A DNA stretch of 64,000 nucleotides from Xiphias gladius (lineage: Eukaryota > Chordata > Actinopteri > Istiophoriformes > Xiphiidae), in assembly GCF_016859285.1 (NCBI RefSeq), contig NC_053407.1, positions 19,898,699 to 19,962,698 of the forward strand. Direction: 5' to 3'. A model generated the notes under the pieces. The model worked only from the letters and a program-made list of their open reading frames with translations. It was not told the DNA's origin and searched no databases. Both the position numbers and the translations under genes were made by a program. Of the stretch, positions 1 to 10,952 are shown in pieces. Positions within the stretch are counted from its first letter, which is position 1, and each line of letters begins with the position of its first letter.

Positions 1-764
1 AATTGCTCTCATCTGTCTATACCCCCTTTTAGACATGCCCCTCACTACTCATTGGTATTTTAACCGTCCTGTGTCTGAACAGGTCACTCTTACATAAAAG
101 TCTCAACAGCAGTCTTGCTAGGTCTTTATAAGGTCGGACCTAGTAACACTTTCAACATTGCACAAGTCTGATTTGAATCCTGTCACATTAACACCGCAGC
201 AGCACAAGGTTAAACATGAACAGAGAGAAATCAAATTTGTCACTAAATTACATCTGGTATATACAGAAGAAATTTACATCAGTTGGTACTTACTGTATTG
301 ATACAATGATGGCTCATGTGACACTTCAGTCTTTATCACCTCAGGTACTTATTTTGTCTACCATTGTGCTTGCTATCAATTTGTTACATATTACTGATAC
401 TCAGATACTTTACTTTTGACTATGTCATAGTTTGTATTAGGGATGTAACTTTATGTAATTTCCTTAGTTGATGGTCACCCATGTTGCAGTCAATAGTCGC
501 TTAATCGTTAACAATTTATGAAATACCGTGTTCCTTTTTCCATAATAAAACCATTTTTTTAACAATTGACGTGACCTTTATCACCGTAAAATTATTAATT
601 TAGGAATTTAAAGAACAAATGAGAAACACGAAGTTACTTGAATAATAAATTAAACAACACAAAATATTGACTTCATTTAAAATGGTTATTATAATATTCT
701 TATATATTTTCAGATTCACAGAGTAAAAAACTTGACATGTTCCCCCCCATATCCCATCCCACAG

Positions 765-3700
765 GTGGAGCAGGACATCCCTGCCAAGAGGAGTCGTATT
801 GATTGTAATTCAGATAGCGATCTAATTACTTCAACACCACAGACTAGAGGCCTTTCCAACAAATCGGTCTCCAGAGTTTGCCGGAAAAGTCCAAATAAAG
901 GTACTTCAGTCCAAGTAGAAAGTGGGAAACGGTTCCTCTTGACTGCAGCATAACAAACATTACAAGTTGCATAGATACAAAAAAAAGAACACCATACCCA
1001 GAAAACTATGCACCAGACACTTTGTTTTTAGGATGCATATTAAGGAGTTGTTGCCTTTTTTTTTTTTTTTAGACACAATGACCTGCAAAAGTAAACCCAT
1101 GAAACCAAACGGTAAACTAGACACCCCTGTAGAGGCAGCAAGCAGCCCACCACGCACCACCCTGCTTGGAACCATCTTCTCTCCAGTCTTCAACTTTTTC
1201 TCACCAGCCACTAAAACTGGTAAAACAAAAGAATCCTTAGATATGTATGTCTGAAAATATCTAACATTTGGGATTGATTTGGAAAAAGTCCTAAGATGTC
1301 TGTATTTTGTATTCTCTCTAACAAGCCACTCCTGGTTCAGACTCCCCTGGCCAAGCGATGGAGGCAGAGGAAATCATGAAACAGCTGGACATTGAGCAGG
1401 CAGAGGAAATGCCAAGCAGCACTCTCACATCCACAGAGGGTATCACTCCGTGTCACACCGACCCAATGTTGCCACCAAGGCTTCAGATTGTCTCCGACAC
1501 AACCATAGAAGAAGGGGAGATTGTCACTGAAACCGACATGCCCCCATTAACAGGTATGACCGCTCTCACATTAAGCCTAATTCTTGTAATTTGGGAAACT
1601 TTCTTGACATGAGCATATGCAAGGACAGCTTATGTGACAGATAATTTATATGTCAGCGCTGTGATAGTAGACATTTATAAACAGTTGGAAGTTAATTTTG
1701 CATTTTACTTTCCGTGCCAGCATTTCAGACCTGGGTCAAATACTAACTGCAAGCAGTTCTCGTTGTTTATGCTCAACTAGCAGTTTATTAGGAACACATA
1801 GCCAAAATGAATGCAGTCTTAACACAACAGTCCTGCAGTAAATCCTACCTTCATGAAGGTTATTGTGTCTTGTTGAAACGGTTTTAAAGAGGTGTTGATT
1901 TAACTTTACGATCATTTTAGAGGATGTAGTCTGTGCTGCTGTTGAACTGTATGGCATTAAACAGAGAAGTGTTTCTGTAATTTAGCCTGTCCTCTGTGTT
2001 ATAAATGGGGTGGACAAAGTAATAGAAACACAGTCTCTCAGTCCAACCTGTGTCAAGCCAGTTTGACATAGGTCAACATATGTTGACAGTCTCTGTGTTT
2101 GACAATCAGACTGTTAACATAGTTGTAACCTCTGCTTTATGATTAAGAAAAGAGAGGTGAAATGCAACGGGAACTTCTGGGTTCTTTTCCAGAAGTAAGA
2201 AAACCTCATTCAAAATGCTATTGACATTATAAAGCAAATAACCTAAAATACAGCCTCTGAACAGAGCCTGTCCTAACACTGTGCTGTGTGGTTCACTCTG
2301 TCTGTTAAGTGAGGACAGTAATTTAAAAAATGTATATTATTGTTGTTTACTCAGTATTTCAGTTTAGCAGCCTTCAAAAAACAAGCCCAAGACCATTACA
2401 AGTAAACATCCCGGCTCAACAGAAGATTTGAGTCCATTGGTGGGTTGAGGGGCCACAGTTAGTCCAGACATGTAAAAACAGCAGAACTGGGGGGACTGAA
2501 CGCTGTAGAAGTTTTTAGATAGCAGAGATCATGGCTGAAAAGTTTAAGAAATGACAGAAGAGAGCGTTTGTGAGTTTTATGGATATGGGTCAAACCAAGT
2601 TACGGTGACGCAAGTACCCACGTTGCTGCACTGGTAAATGAAGGTGAAAACCAAGGTTCCAACTTTTAATAGCAACTGCTGTAGTAGATGTTGAATTGTC
2701 TGAGAATTTAGGAATTAAGCATCAGGAACACACTTCATGGTTTCAGAAAGACCGATGAAACAAAAGCTGCATGAGAGATTACATTGAGTTACAGAAGCTA
2801 GAAGCTAGCAGAGGTTAGCCCAGACCTGTCGTCATGACTTCAGCTCTCTATGGCTGAAGAACGCAACATTTTTTAACTAATTCCATGTCTCTCTGTCTTC
2901 ATCAGCGCCTGGTTGTATGCCAGATGGCAGTTACCCACATGCATTACCCTCAGCTCCTGCAGAAACCTCATACGATGAGGACTGGGAAGTTTTTGATCCG
3001 TAAGTAGAGCATTATTTTTTTAAGCAGCTTATGACAATCGTAGCCATTTATTTATGAAAAAATAATAAAAAATGAGCTGTTAAGTAAAAACTGCTCTTAA
3101 TGGAGCCTTGTGCGAACAAGTTTTCCTCTGATCTTTGGGTTAAGGTTTAATCACTGTAGGCCTGACAACACACACTGTGATCAGAAGTTTTGTCTGATTC
3201 CACTTCAAATCACATCCAAGGTGACTGCTTATTTGTGTGTGAATAGTCTGGTGTCATGTGAAACTTTCACCCACTAGATGGCAGCAAAAACAGTACTTCC
3301 CGCCTGTGATCACTCTTACACCGCCACTGTACTTCTTTGGACTAAACATTTGGGTTTTTCACAGTTGAGTTGACTGACTTATGTGAGAAGAAAATATGTT
3401 AGTTCATTAGATCTTTTCAGACTCCTGTAGTATTGAGATTGGATTAGACATTTTATGTCTCATTAAGGGGCGAAAAGAGTTGAAAATTAGGTGTCCTTAT
3501 TGTTCACACTTGAGCCATATGACCAACGCTGTTTTTAAACTTTCTTTGTTCAGAAAGCGTTCGTCTTTGTTGGGACGATCCTTGTCAGCTGGGTTAAATA
3601 AGGGGTCTTTTTTGTGTCTTCTCTGCCTCAAGGTACTTCTTCATCAAGCATGTGCCTCCGCTGACAGAAGAGCAGTTAACACGCAAACCAGCGTTACCTT

Positions 3701-6700
3701 TGAAAACACGCAGCACACCAGAGTTTTCTCTCGTTCTAGACCTGGTAAGCAGTGATAGGTGTCTTGTGCTACATCTCATATATTAAAAGTAAATTAACTT
3801 TAATGTGCTTTTGATACTGATTTTCTTCTTTTTTCCTGTTGTCAGGATGAAACTCTGGTTCACTGTAGTTTGAATGAGCTAGAAGATGCAGCCCTCACAT
3901 TCCCCGTGCTCTTTCAAGATGTAATATACCAGGTACTGTTTGAAGATCCTTCCCTAATCTAAGGGTCTCCATTTTCGTTGCTGCTCTGATTAAATTTCCT
4001 GTGTTTGTTTTTTTTTTTTTGCTTTTTTTATTCTGAAGGTGTATGTTCGGTTGAGGCCCTTTTTCCGCGAATTTCTTGAGCGCATGTCTCAGATGTATGA
4101 GGTGAGATGTCTCTTCATTACCAAGAGACTCCAGACAGTATTTGTTTAATCAGACCTGCTTTGAGTTCACCTATTACTCATCTATTATGACTATGCATCA
4201 ACATTTCAGATTATTCTCTTCACGGCTTCAAAGAAAGTCTACGCTGACAAGTTACTCAACATCCTGGATCCCAAAAAACAGTTGGTCAGGTCAGTGAAAA
4301 CAACATAAATGATTTTGATGTATGCTCTGCCTGCTTTGTAATATCTATGTCGGTCTTAAAAAGAAAAGTCTCAAAAAGCATTTATTTCAGTTTACTCAAA
4401 AAGAAGGCCTGTAAAGGTCATTAAAGATGTCTTAAATTTTATTTACAAAGGTATGTGATATTTTCTCTATCCTGGCATAGGCAGAAATGTTACTTATAAA
4501 ATGTTTTTATTTGTGATTTAGCAAAAACTGGATGAAAATCTCCAGTATTATTGTTCCACACCTCTGATACTATGTAAAAATCATTAAATAGGTTATTTTT
4601 TCTGCTGCTTATCCAGGTATAGTCTGTGTTTAGTGATTAATTAATGATAATATTAGAAACCATTGTTATATACTGCTGGGAGGTATTGCCAAAATGTTAT
4701 ATAAATGTCAATAAATTCAAGCACTTGTTAAATAATTCTAGGCCATATTGTCCAAACTGCTTTTCATTAATGTCTTTCATACTTTGGTTGGTATGACCGT
4801 GAAACGGGTATTAAATAGCTTTCCATGTGGTATTTAAAACCCTGTTCTGCATTAGCTGTAGTGATTTGGATGAAATCTAAGGGTCAGTATCACAGATAAA
4901 TGGTGAATGTCTACCCCCCATCGTTGCTACCTGATACCAAAAATTACTCCCTCGGGAGTGTGTGTTGTAATGAATGCCAGGTTGGTTAAAAACAGTGAAA
5001 GCAGCAGTTAAACAAGCATCAACATATGTAATGATATTCCTATTAATCCTCCATACACACCCATGCTTTCTGATCTGGTGCTCCACTCTCCCGAAGTATA
5101 TGTTTTCAAGATCCTTAGCCATAAATATTTTATGTAAAATAGTTTAAGGTATTTAAAATAGTTTGGTTGGAAGCAGTTAACTTCTTCATTTGTTCCGTCT
5201 GTGAAATGAACAAATGAGAGGACAAACCTGTTCTGCACATAAAAGCAGTCATTCATGATTAAACCGACTGGTTAATGCTTGTATTGTGCTTGACTGTTTG
5301 CATTAAGTAGTTGAGAAGTTCTCTTCTTCCTGCCGGTATGATTGTAAATTCTGGACACTCTGTTTCAGTGAATGCAGTGCGTCAATATTTTTTATAAATT
5401 GTTGATGTATATTGTTTATATTATATGTTGTTTGTCTTTAGTAAATTTCATTTTTAAATCCCAGAGTCAGCTATTTGTAAAGCTTATTACCTTCACCAAA
5501 GAAGTTATATTTTTAGCTCCTTTGTTGTTCTTTTTTTAGGGGTATAACTTAATAACTTAAAAAGATGTGTTTTTGCATGTTTTAACTGAAGAATATTCTC
5601 TCATCCTGTATTTTCCAGACATAGGCTATTTCGTGAGCACTGTGTGTGTGTTCAAGGAAATTATATTAAAGACCTAAATATTCTCGGAAGGGATCTTTCC
5701 AAGACGATAATAATCGACAACTCACCCCAAGCCTTTGCTTATCAGGTAAATACCGCCAAGTAAACCAGTTAAAAAAAAAAAAAAAAAATTAATTAAAACT
5801 TATGTTTCTGTGTCACAGTGATACTACAATACAGATTTTTTCTTTTTCAGCTTTCCAATGGAATCCCTATAGAGAGCTGGTTTGTGGACAGAAACGACAA
5901 TGAGCTTCTAAAGCTTGTTCCTTTCCTCGAGAAGCTCGTGGAGCTGGTATGCACTTTTGACTTCTACAAGAATCCCAGTACAGTACTGCATCTTTTGCAC
6001 GGTCATGATGCTGTAATGTAAGCTAGAATAGGGTGTCAACCGAATACAAAGCCCTAATGGCAGAACAATAATTTTGGAGATTTGTATTTGAGAGTCCATT
6101 TCTGGTTTTGATGCCTTGATCTTCCTGTTGGATGACGGGTAGTGGGGGAGGTGGGGTGAGTGGCCCTTCCCTGCTTCCTTTGCCCTTGTCCAGACCCCAC
6201 CCATCTTTGAACTTGGCCTTCATTTTGATCTCAACTACACACTTGTAAAGTTTCCTGACTGTATCTGTTATGATGTTATTGCAGCGACAAAATCTGTCCA
6301 CAGACAGAATTGACTGGTCTGTAGTCTGAAATTTGTTCCTCCAATGTAGCCCAGGACAGATCACTCACTCACTCACACACACACTCACCCACACACACAC
6401 ACACACACAACGTCATATTACGGTGTGTTGACCTTGGTAACTATTGGGGACATTACCCTAACCCCAACCAAAACCACTACTAATCCTAACCACTGACCCA
6501 AAAAAATCAGTTTCAATCAAGCAGAACCGAATAAACTAAGTAGCAAGGTGAATACGATACCAACCATGCTGTTGCGACTGTTTAATCAACACCTCTCTAA
6601 AACATTTTTTTTAAAAACCCTGAACAATCATGAAGGTACTGCAGGACTGTTGTATTAGAGAGCAGTAGTTTTAGCCTGGTGTACCTGATCAACTGTCAGC

Positions 6701-7039
6701 TGAGTGTATTTGTTTGTCTGGAGGCTGATGGATTTCAGTGAACTGAAAATTTACAGATATAGTTCTGTTTGAGTGATTGAATTGATGATAACAGTAGCTA
6801 ATATGTCACTGTTGGGACTGTTCCGTCCAGCTCACTCTTCACCTTTTCAGTCTTGTTACCGGCGGCTTTGCCCATACCACTGTGAGACTAGAGGCCTTAG
6901 TCATCAACGCTGAATTGGCGTCTTTTTTTCTTGTCGTTTTTGAATGATTACACGTGTTCTCTCTCTATCGCAGAATGAAGATGTCAGACCGCATATCCGG
7001 GAACGGTTTCGTTTGCACGACCTCCTTCCTCCAGACTGA
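765..7039 (+). CDS. ctdspl2: CTD small phosphatase-like 2 (3' eleven coding exons; start outside window)
   Basis: HAD-family Ser/Thr phosphatase related to the RNA polymerase II CTD phosphatases, expected to be nuclear. Coding exons: 765-900, 1073-1219, 1326-1553, 2906-2999, 3633-3744, 3846-3932, 4039-4101, 4210-4289, 5619-5745, 5851-5946 and 6974-7039 (stop TGA). Phases join throughout and give 411 codons; the vertebrate protein is about 466 aa, so roughly the first 60 residues lie upstream. The N-terminal part is low-complexity but has the family block [20 protein letters not shown]. The catalytic motif DLDETLVH is split across the 3744/3846 junction, and the later HAD motif [13 protein letters not shown] is in the 5619 exon. 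The C-terminus reads [11 protein letters not shown]. Nearly all of the phosphatase domain matches the human protein from memory. A fish may carry a and b paralogues; I cannot tell which this is. Confidence 0.95.
1785..2090 (+). mobile_element. Non-autonomous DNA-transposon-like repeat, family A (ctdspl2 intron)
   Basis: About 300 bases that resemble 20752-21010 block by block: 'aacacaacagtcctgcaataaa', then 'gttgaaac-gtttta', then 'ggggtggaca'. Partial copies lie at 6570-6700 (opposite strand), 18795-18950 and 39852-39990. No coding capacity. I infer a MITE from copy number and structure; the class is not certain. Confidence 0.55.
4370..4850. repeat. Dispersed repeat, copy in ctdspl2 intron
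   Basis: Shares order and wording with 8880-9175: a 'ctgcttatc' block, 'tgttatatnctgctggga', 'aataattcta' and 'gggtattaaat' blocks follow in the same order. Identity is about 70% by eye. The family was not identified. Confidence 0.5.
6009..6140. repeat. Locally duplicated repeat, copy 1 (ctdspl2 last intron)
   Basis: About 130 bases beginning near TGTAATGTAAGCTAGAATAG recur at about 7750-7890 in the same orientation with roughly 90% identity by eye. I do not recognise the family. It could be a dispersed element or a local duplication. Confidence 0.6.
6361..6410. repeat. (CA)n-type microsatellite with CACT units
   Basis: Run of CACT and CA units in the last intron of ctdspl2. Confidence 0.85.
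6570..6700 (-). mobile_element. Family A repeat, partial copy in reverse orientation
   Basis: Reverse complement carries the 'tcatgaaggt...actgcaggactgttgta' block of the copy at 1785-2090. It lies in the last intron of ctdspl2. Confidence 0.5.
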
Positions 7040-8190
7040 GAACCTTGTGTTCATCTTTTAGTTCAAGATGGTATCAACATTGGGGGGTGGGGACTGACTC
7101 CCAGAAGGATATATTCAGTGGATTTCTGTTTGCAAAGAAAACATTGACATTATTATCATTATTATTTTTTAAATCATGCAAAAAATTGAAAGCTCTGTTT
7201 GAGTCAGAAAGTCCTGGATGTTTTTATACATTCGCACTCGAACCTGCCTCGGAACAACCAGACCTGCTTGCTGCAGAAGGTTCTTTACTGTTTGCTCGCT
7301 TCTTTTTAGTGCAACCTTGAAAACGGCCTCCTGGGTGGTATTTCGTCTCTAAGGAACCATTTTGGATTGACAAAACTGAATGTCATGCAGTGTTGGATTA
7401 TATGGACCTTGCTGGCTTCAGCCTGACCTTGAGCGGCCAGTCTAACCTGTATAATATTCACTTGATTTACTTGTAAATATATGTACATATTTTTTTTTTC
7501 TTCAAGGTTTTTAAGTCATTTTATTTTCACTTCAGATTTTAGTATGTATTCTTTGATTTGGTTTCTTTTTATAAGGCAACGAAATGTTAGTGTGTTTTGT
7601 TTGAAGTTGTTGATAAACTGCTGCTTTTTTCTGTTGTATGCCTGCATTATTCCTGTGACGCTTTACTCCATTACATGCAGTCGTCTGTAATAAGGTGCAG
7701 TTTTAAAAATGTATCTTTGGGAGAAAAATGTTTCTGAAATAATATTTTAAAGCTATGTAATGTAAGCTAGAATAGGGTCTCAACTGAATACAAAGCCATA
7801 ATGGCGGAACAATAATTTTTGAGATTTGTATTTGAGAGTCCATTTCTGATTTCGATACCTTGATCGTCCTGTTTTGAAGATGGGTGAGTTTTTGGGGGGG
7901 GGGTTCAGGCATCTTGCACTTTGACGTCCAGCCCTTTGTAAGTTGATGTAAAATCTTGTCACTTTTCTACACAGGTGTGTACCACCTCAATTTGTTATGT
8001 GGGGAGAAAAACAAAAAGATAACTGTAGCACCAGCAAATTGCCAACATGTTTGCTTTCAAATCTTGTTTTCCAAGACGTCTTGTATGTGGGATCTTTATG
8101 ATGTAGGAGTCACAAGTTTTATTGACTATTGAATGATCACTCCTGTTGTATTCAGTGTTACTCAATGGTTTCCTTGAAAATAAATACATT
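7040..8190 (+). other. ctdspl2: Probable 3' UTR of ctdspl2
   Basis: Non-coding and AT-rich sequence directly after the ctdspl2 stop. A canonical AATAAA lies at 8179-8184, so cleavage near 8200 is likely. The stretch contains a copy (about 7750-7890) of a sequence also found in the last intron of the same gene. The UTR limit is inferred from the signal alone. Confidence 0.5.
7750..7890. repeat. Locally duplicated repeat, copy 2 (ctdspl2 3' UTR)
   Basis: Second copy of the sequence at 6009-6140, here in the presumed 3' UTR. The copies differ by scattered substitutions and small indels, and both end in a G-rich tract. Confidence 0.6.
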
Positions 8191-10880
8191 TTTATATGAT
8201 TCAGAGCCTCCTACTAATAATTAAAATACATAACCCTGTGTATGTATTTACTAATATTTTGATTCTTTAAAAAAAAAAAAAAAAACTTTTGTAATTTAAA
8301 TACGTGGTCATTGTGGCTACTGGTAGTTTGTAACAAAGCAGGATACATTCAAGTATACAAGAGAATTGAACTTGACATTTCATCTGGACCGTGGAGTCAC
8401 AATCTTAACTAAAAGTCCACTTGCTCAGTTGTCACCAGCAGATTGAGTTTGCCCAGTTGCCATGGAACCTTTAGATGTTGATGAACTTTCCTTGCTGATG
8501 AGCACCATGTGATTCAAAACAAGTAAGTGGACCTTGAGTTCAGACTGCTTTATCAACGATTTCACAGAACTACAGAAGTAGACGACAGGTTGTTTGCATG
8601 ACCTTGAAAAGTCTTAAAAAGCACTAGACTCATTCTCTTCCATAAAAGCCCTGAAGAGGTATTAAAAGGAATATTTTTCTCTAGACTGGCGGGAGACGTT
8701 ACACACCTACAAAATAAAAGTGGGATTGTGGCAACAGCGGATTGTGGTTTGCGGGAGTTGGAGTCCGCACAATCGGACCTTAGCAAACGGTGTGGGCTAC
8801 CTACAGTAGCTGGGAACCACATCGTCTTATAATGGTCATGTGTTGATTTTAACCAAAATTTAATGGAATTCATTTTTTTTAAACTGGTTAATCCATCCAT
8901 CAATTTTATGCTGCTTATCTAGGTCCAGGTTCATTACAGTGATTTTATCATTAGGTATTATTGTTATATTCTGCTGGGAAGTGCTGAAAAATGAAGTAGT
9001 AGTAGTAATAGTAAATAATTAGTAAATAGTAAATAATTCTAGCCCGTATGGTCCCTACTGCTTTTCAGTCACGCACTCACATTTTGGCCCTTACGACAGT
9101 GAATCGGGTATTAAATTACATTCTCGGTGGTATTAAAAAAAGGTCTTAAAAGGTTTCAACTTTAACTCGGTGAAGCCTGCACAAACACCGAGATGGATGA
9201 ATGAGAGTTGTGAGATGACCAAGAGTTTTTACAGTTGATATATTATCACAGAGAACAGAGGCCCTTTCCCTCTCTGACCCGGTTCCACCACCCTGCTTTC
9301 CCCCGACGCCTATCTTTAGCCGCTGGTCCTGTAATCTTATCTAAAACTAGCCGATCTGTGAAAGGCTTCGGTAAATAGTATCCCCTACTGGTTAAAAATC
9401 GGAAGCCCTCACTATAATCTTTCCTAACACAGAACAACTGCAGCGCCGCTGAGTCCTTTGACGGCACCGTCAAAACCTTCAAGATGTGACTCGGGAAAAT
9501 GAAGGGGCCAAAGTCCCAACGGTTTGTCGGGGATCCGGTGAGGTTGACTGCACACCAGGGGGTCTCCACAAGACTCTCTATGAGGGTTTTAGAAAACCGA
9601 ATAACGAGGGGTTAAGGGGGAGTTGTTTTCTCTTTTAACTTTAAGTTCGACACATTATTCACGTAGCATTAGAAAGTGTTCTCTCTTGGACGTCTGCAAG
9701 AGTAACCATTTCACTTATCGATAAATCAATGAATATGAACTAAACATTTCTTTCCAATTAAAACATTAGGTAAGGTGTAAGAAAAAGGTTAGGGAGGGTA
9801 GCAGCTACTGTTCAGTATCTGTAGTATTACAAGAGCATTTGGGGAGCGGGTTGGTTGGAATTTGGCAGGTGTCACTCCATCGTGCATTTGGGTCTTAAGG
9901 TGTCTGTCGGGTTACTGGAGCTTCCTCCCACTGCTTTTGGGAAGCAGTCTCTAGGAAAGTGGCTAGCGCTGTTTGCTCTGCGGAGGACCACGTGGCACTA
10001 CACCCCCTGTGGGCCCACCCCCTTGTTATCCACCGTCACCTTCACCCCATGGGATAGCACTGTGCTCCCCAGCGACCTCAGAGGTGAGGTAACCTGTCCT
10101 CCTTTTTGGGCTGCAGAGGCTCTTCGTGACTGACACTGTCGGGCCGGGCTTTGAATATTGCTGCTTCCTCCTGCTGCTGCTTCTGCTCTTTCGCCACCTG
10201 CTCCCTCTTCACGGCGCCCCGTTCATCCAGGAGCGAGGGCTCAGGCTCTGCGGGGCTCCAATTTCCTCTTTTCGGGGAGGACCGCGGGGTCAAGGTCTGG
10301 CACCGATTCGTGCGCACAGCTCCGCGGTCAACAGATTAAGACTTGGAGGAGAGTACAATTGTATTTATTTGCTTTCACCGCAGTGAACATAAACTCCCAT
10401 CACACAGGGCACACTATTTGTTGGTTATCATTCAAACCGTGTTGACCTGCTGTGTGGTTTTAAGAGACAGCCAGTAACAGTGGCCACCTTTTGTTCTTAT
10501 TTACACAACCTGCCGGCTTTTATTCAGAGCTGCAAAACTTACGAGACGTCCCGATCAGATAACCTGTTGATGTCTTAATCCTTTTGTTCTTTCAAGAAAT
10601 AGGTCATTACCTGATTGTAAGTGCGCACTGAATTGCCCCTTCCAGAGGTCATGTGACTCCAAATACAAAGGGGTTCAGTCTTCATCAGACTTATCTAATG
10701 GTGTTCAGAAGGAAGAATTATTTCCAAACAAAATCACACTGTTGATAGTGTGAAGATAAGACATGGGGATAATTAACTGTGTATTTATGCTAAACCCACC
10801 CAGTAACAACCCCCCCCCAAATCTATTGGCTGCTATTGGGGGGAGGAGGTTGTGGCTCATAAACTCTGAAGCTTTCCCAG
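8190..10880. other. Intergenic region with no assigned gene
   Basis: Holds the repeat at 8880-9175 and a GC-richer part at about 9240-10340. In the latter, two minus-strand open frames (9246-9569 and 10078-10317) are unusually long for intergenic sequence, but I recognise no family and see no convincing exon borders. I do not call a gene; see findings. Confidence 0.5.
8880..9175. repeat. Dispersed repeat, second copy of the 4370-4850 sequence
   Basis: Same ordered blocks as the copy in the ctdspl2 intron, same orientation, with a short (AGT)n insertion near 8995. Confidence 0.5.
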
Positions 10881-10889
10881 GTGCTGACC

Positions 10890-10898
10890 TATTTAAAA
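10890..10898 (+). promoter_or_regulatory. TATA-like core promoter element of the IGFBP-domain gene
   Basis: TATTTAAAA lies about 55-60 bases upstream of the ATG at 10953. A transcription start near 10920 would leave a very short 5' UTR of about 30 bases. Spacing supports a focused TATA promoter; this is inferred from sequence only. Confidence 0.5.
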
Positions 10899-10952
10899 GG
10901 ACTCGACGGGCGCTCTCAGCTCTCAGGTCTATCAACACTAGGTCTATCAAGG

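Noticed and set aside
1-764. Search for earlier ctdspl2 exons
   Set aside because: No segment matches the N-terminal part of the protein with usable splice sites; the 216-419 frame has no similarity.
9880-10110. Possible T-box start (minus strand, GVKVTVDNKGV)
   Set aside because: The resemblance is about a dozen residues, the following sequence does not continue as a T-box, and stops intervene.
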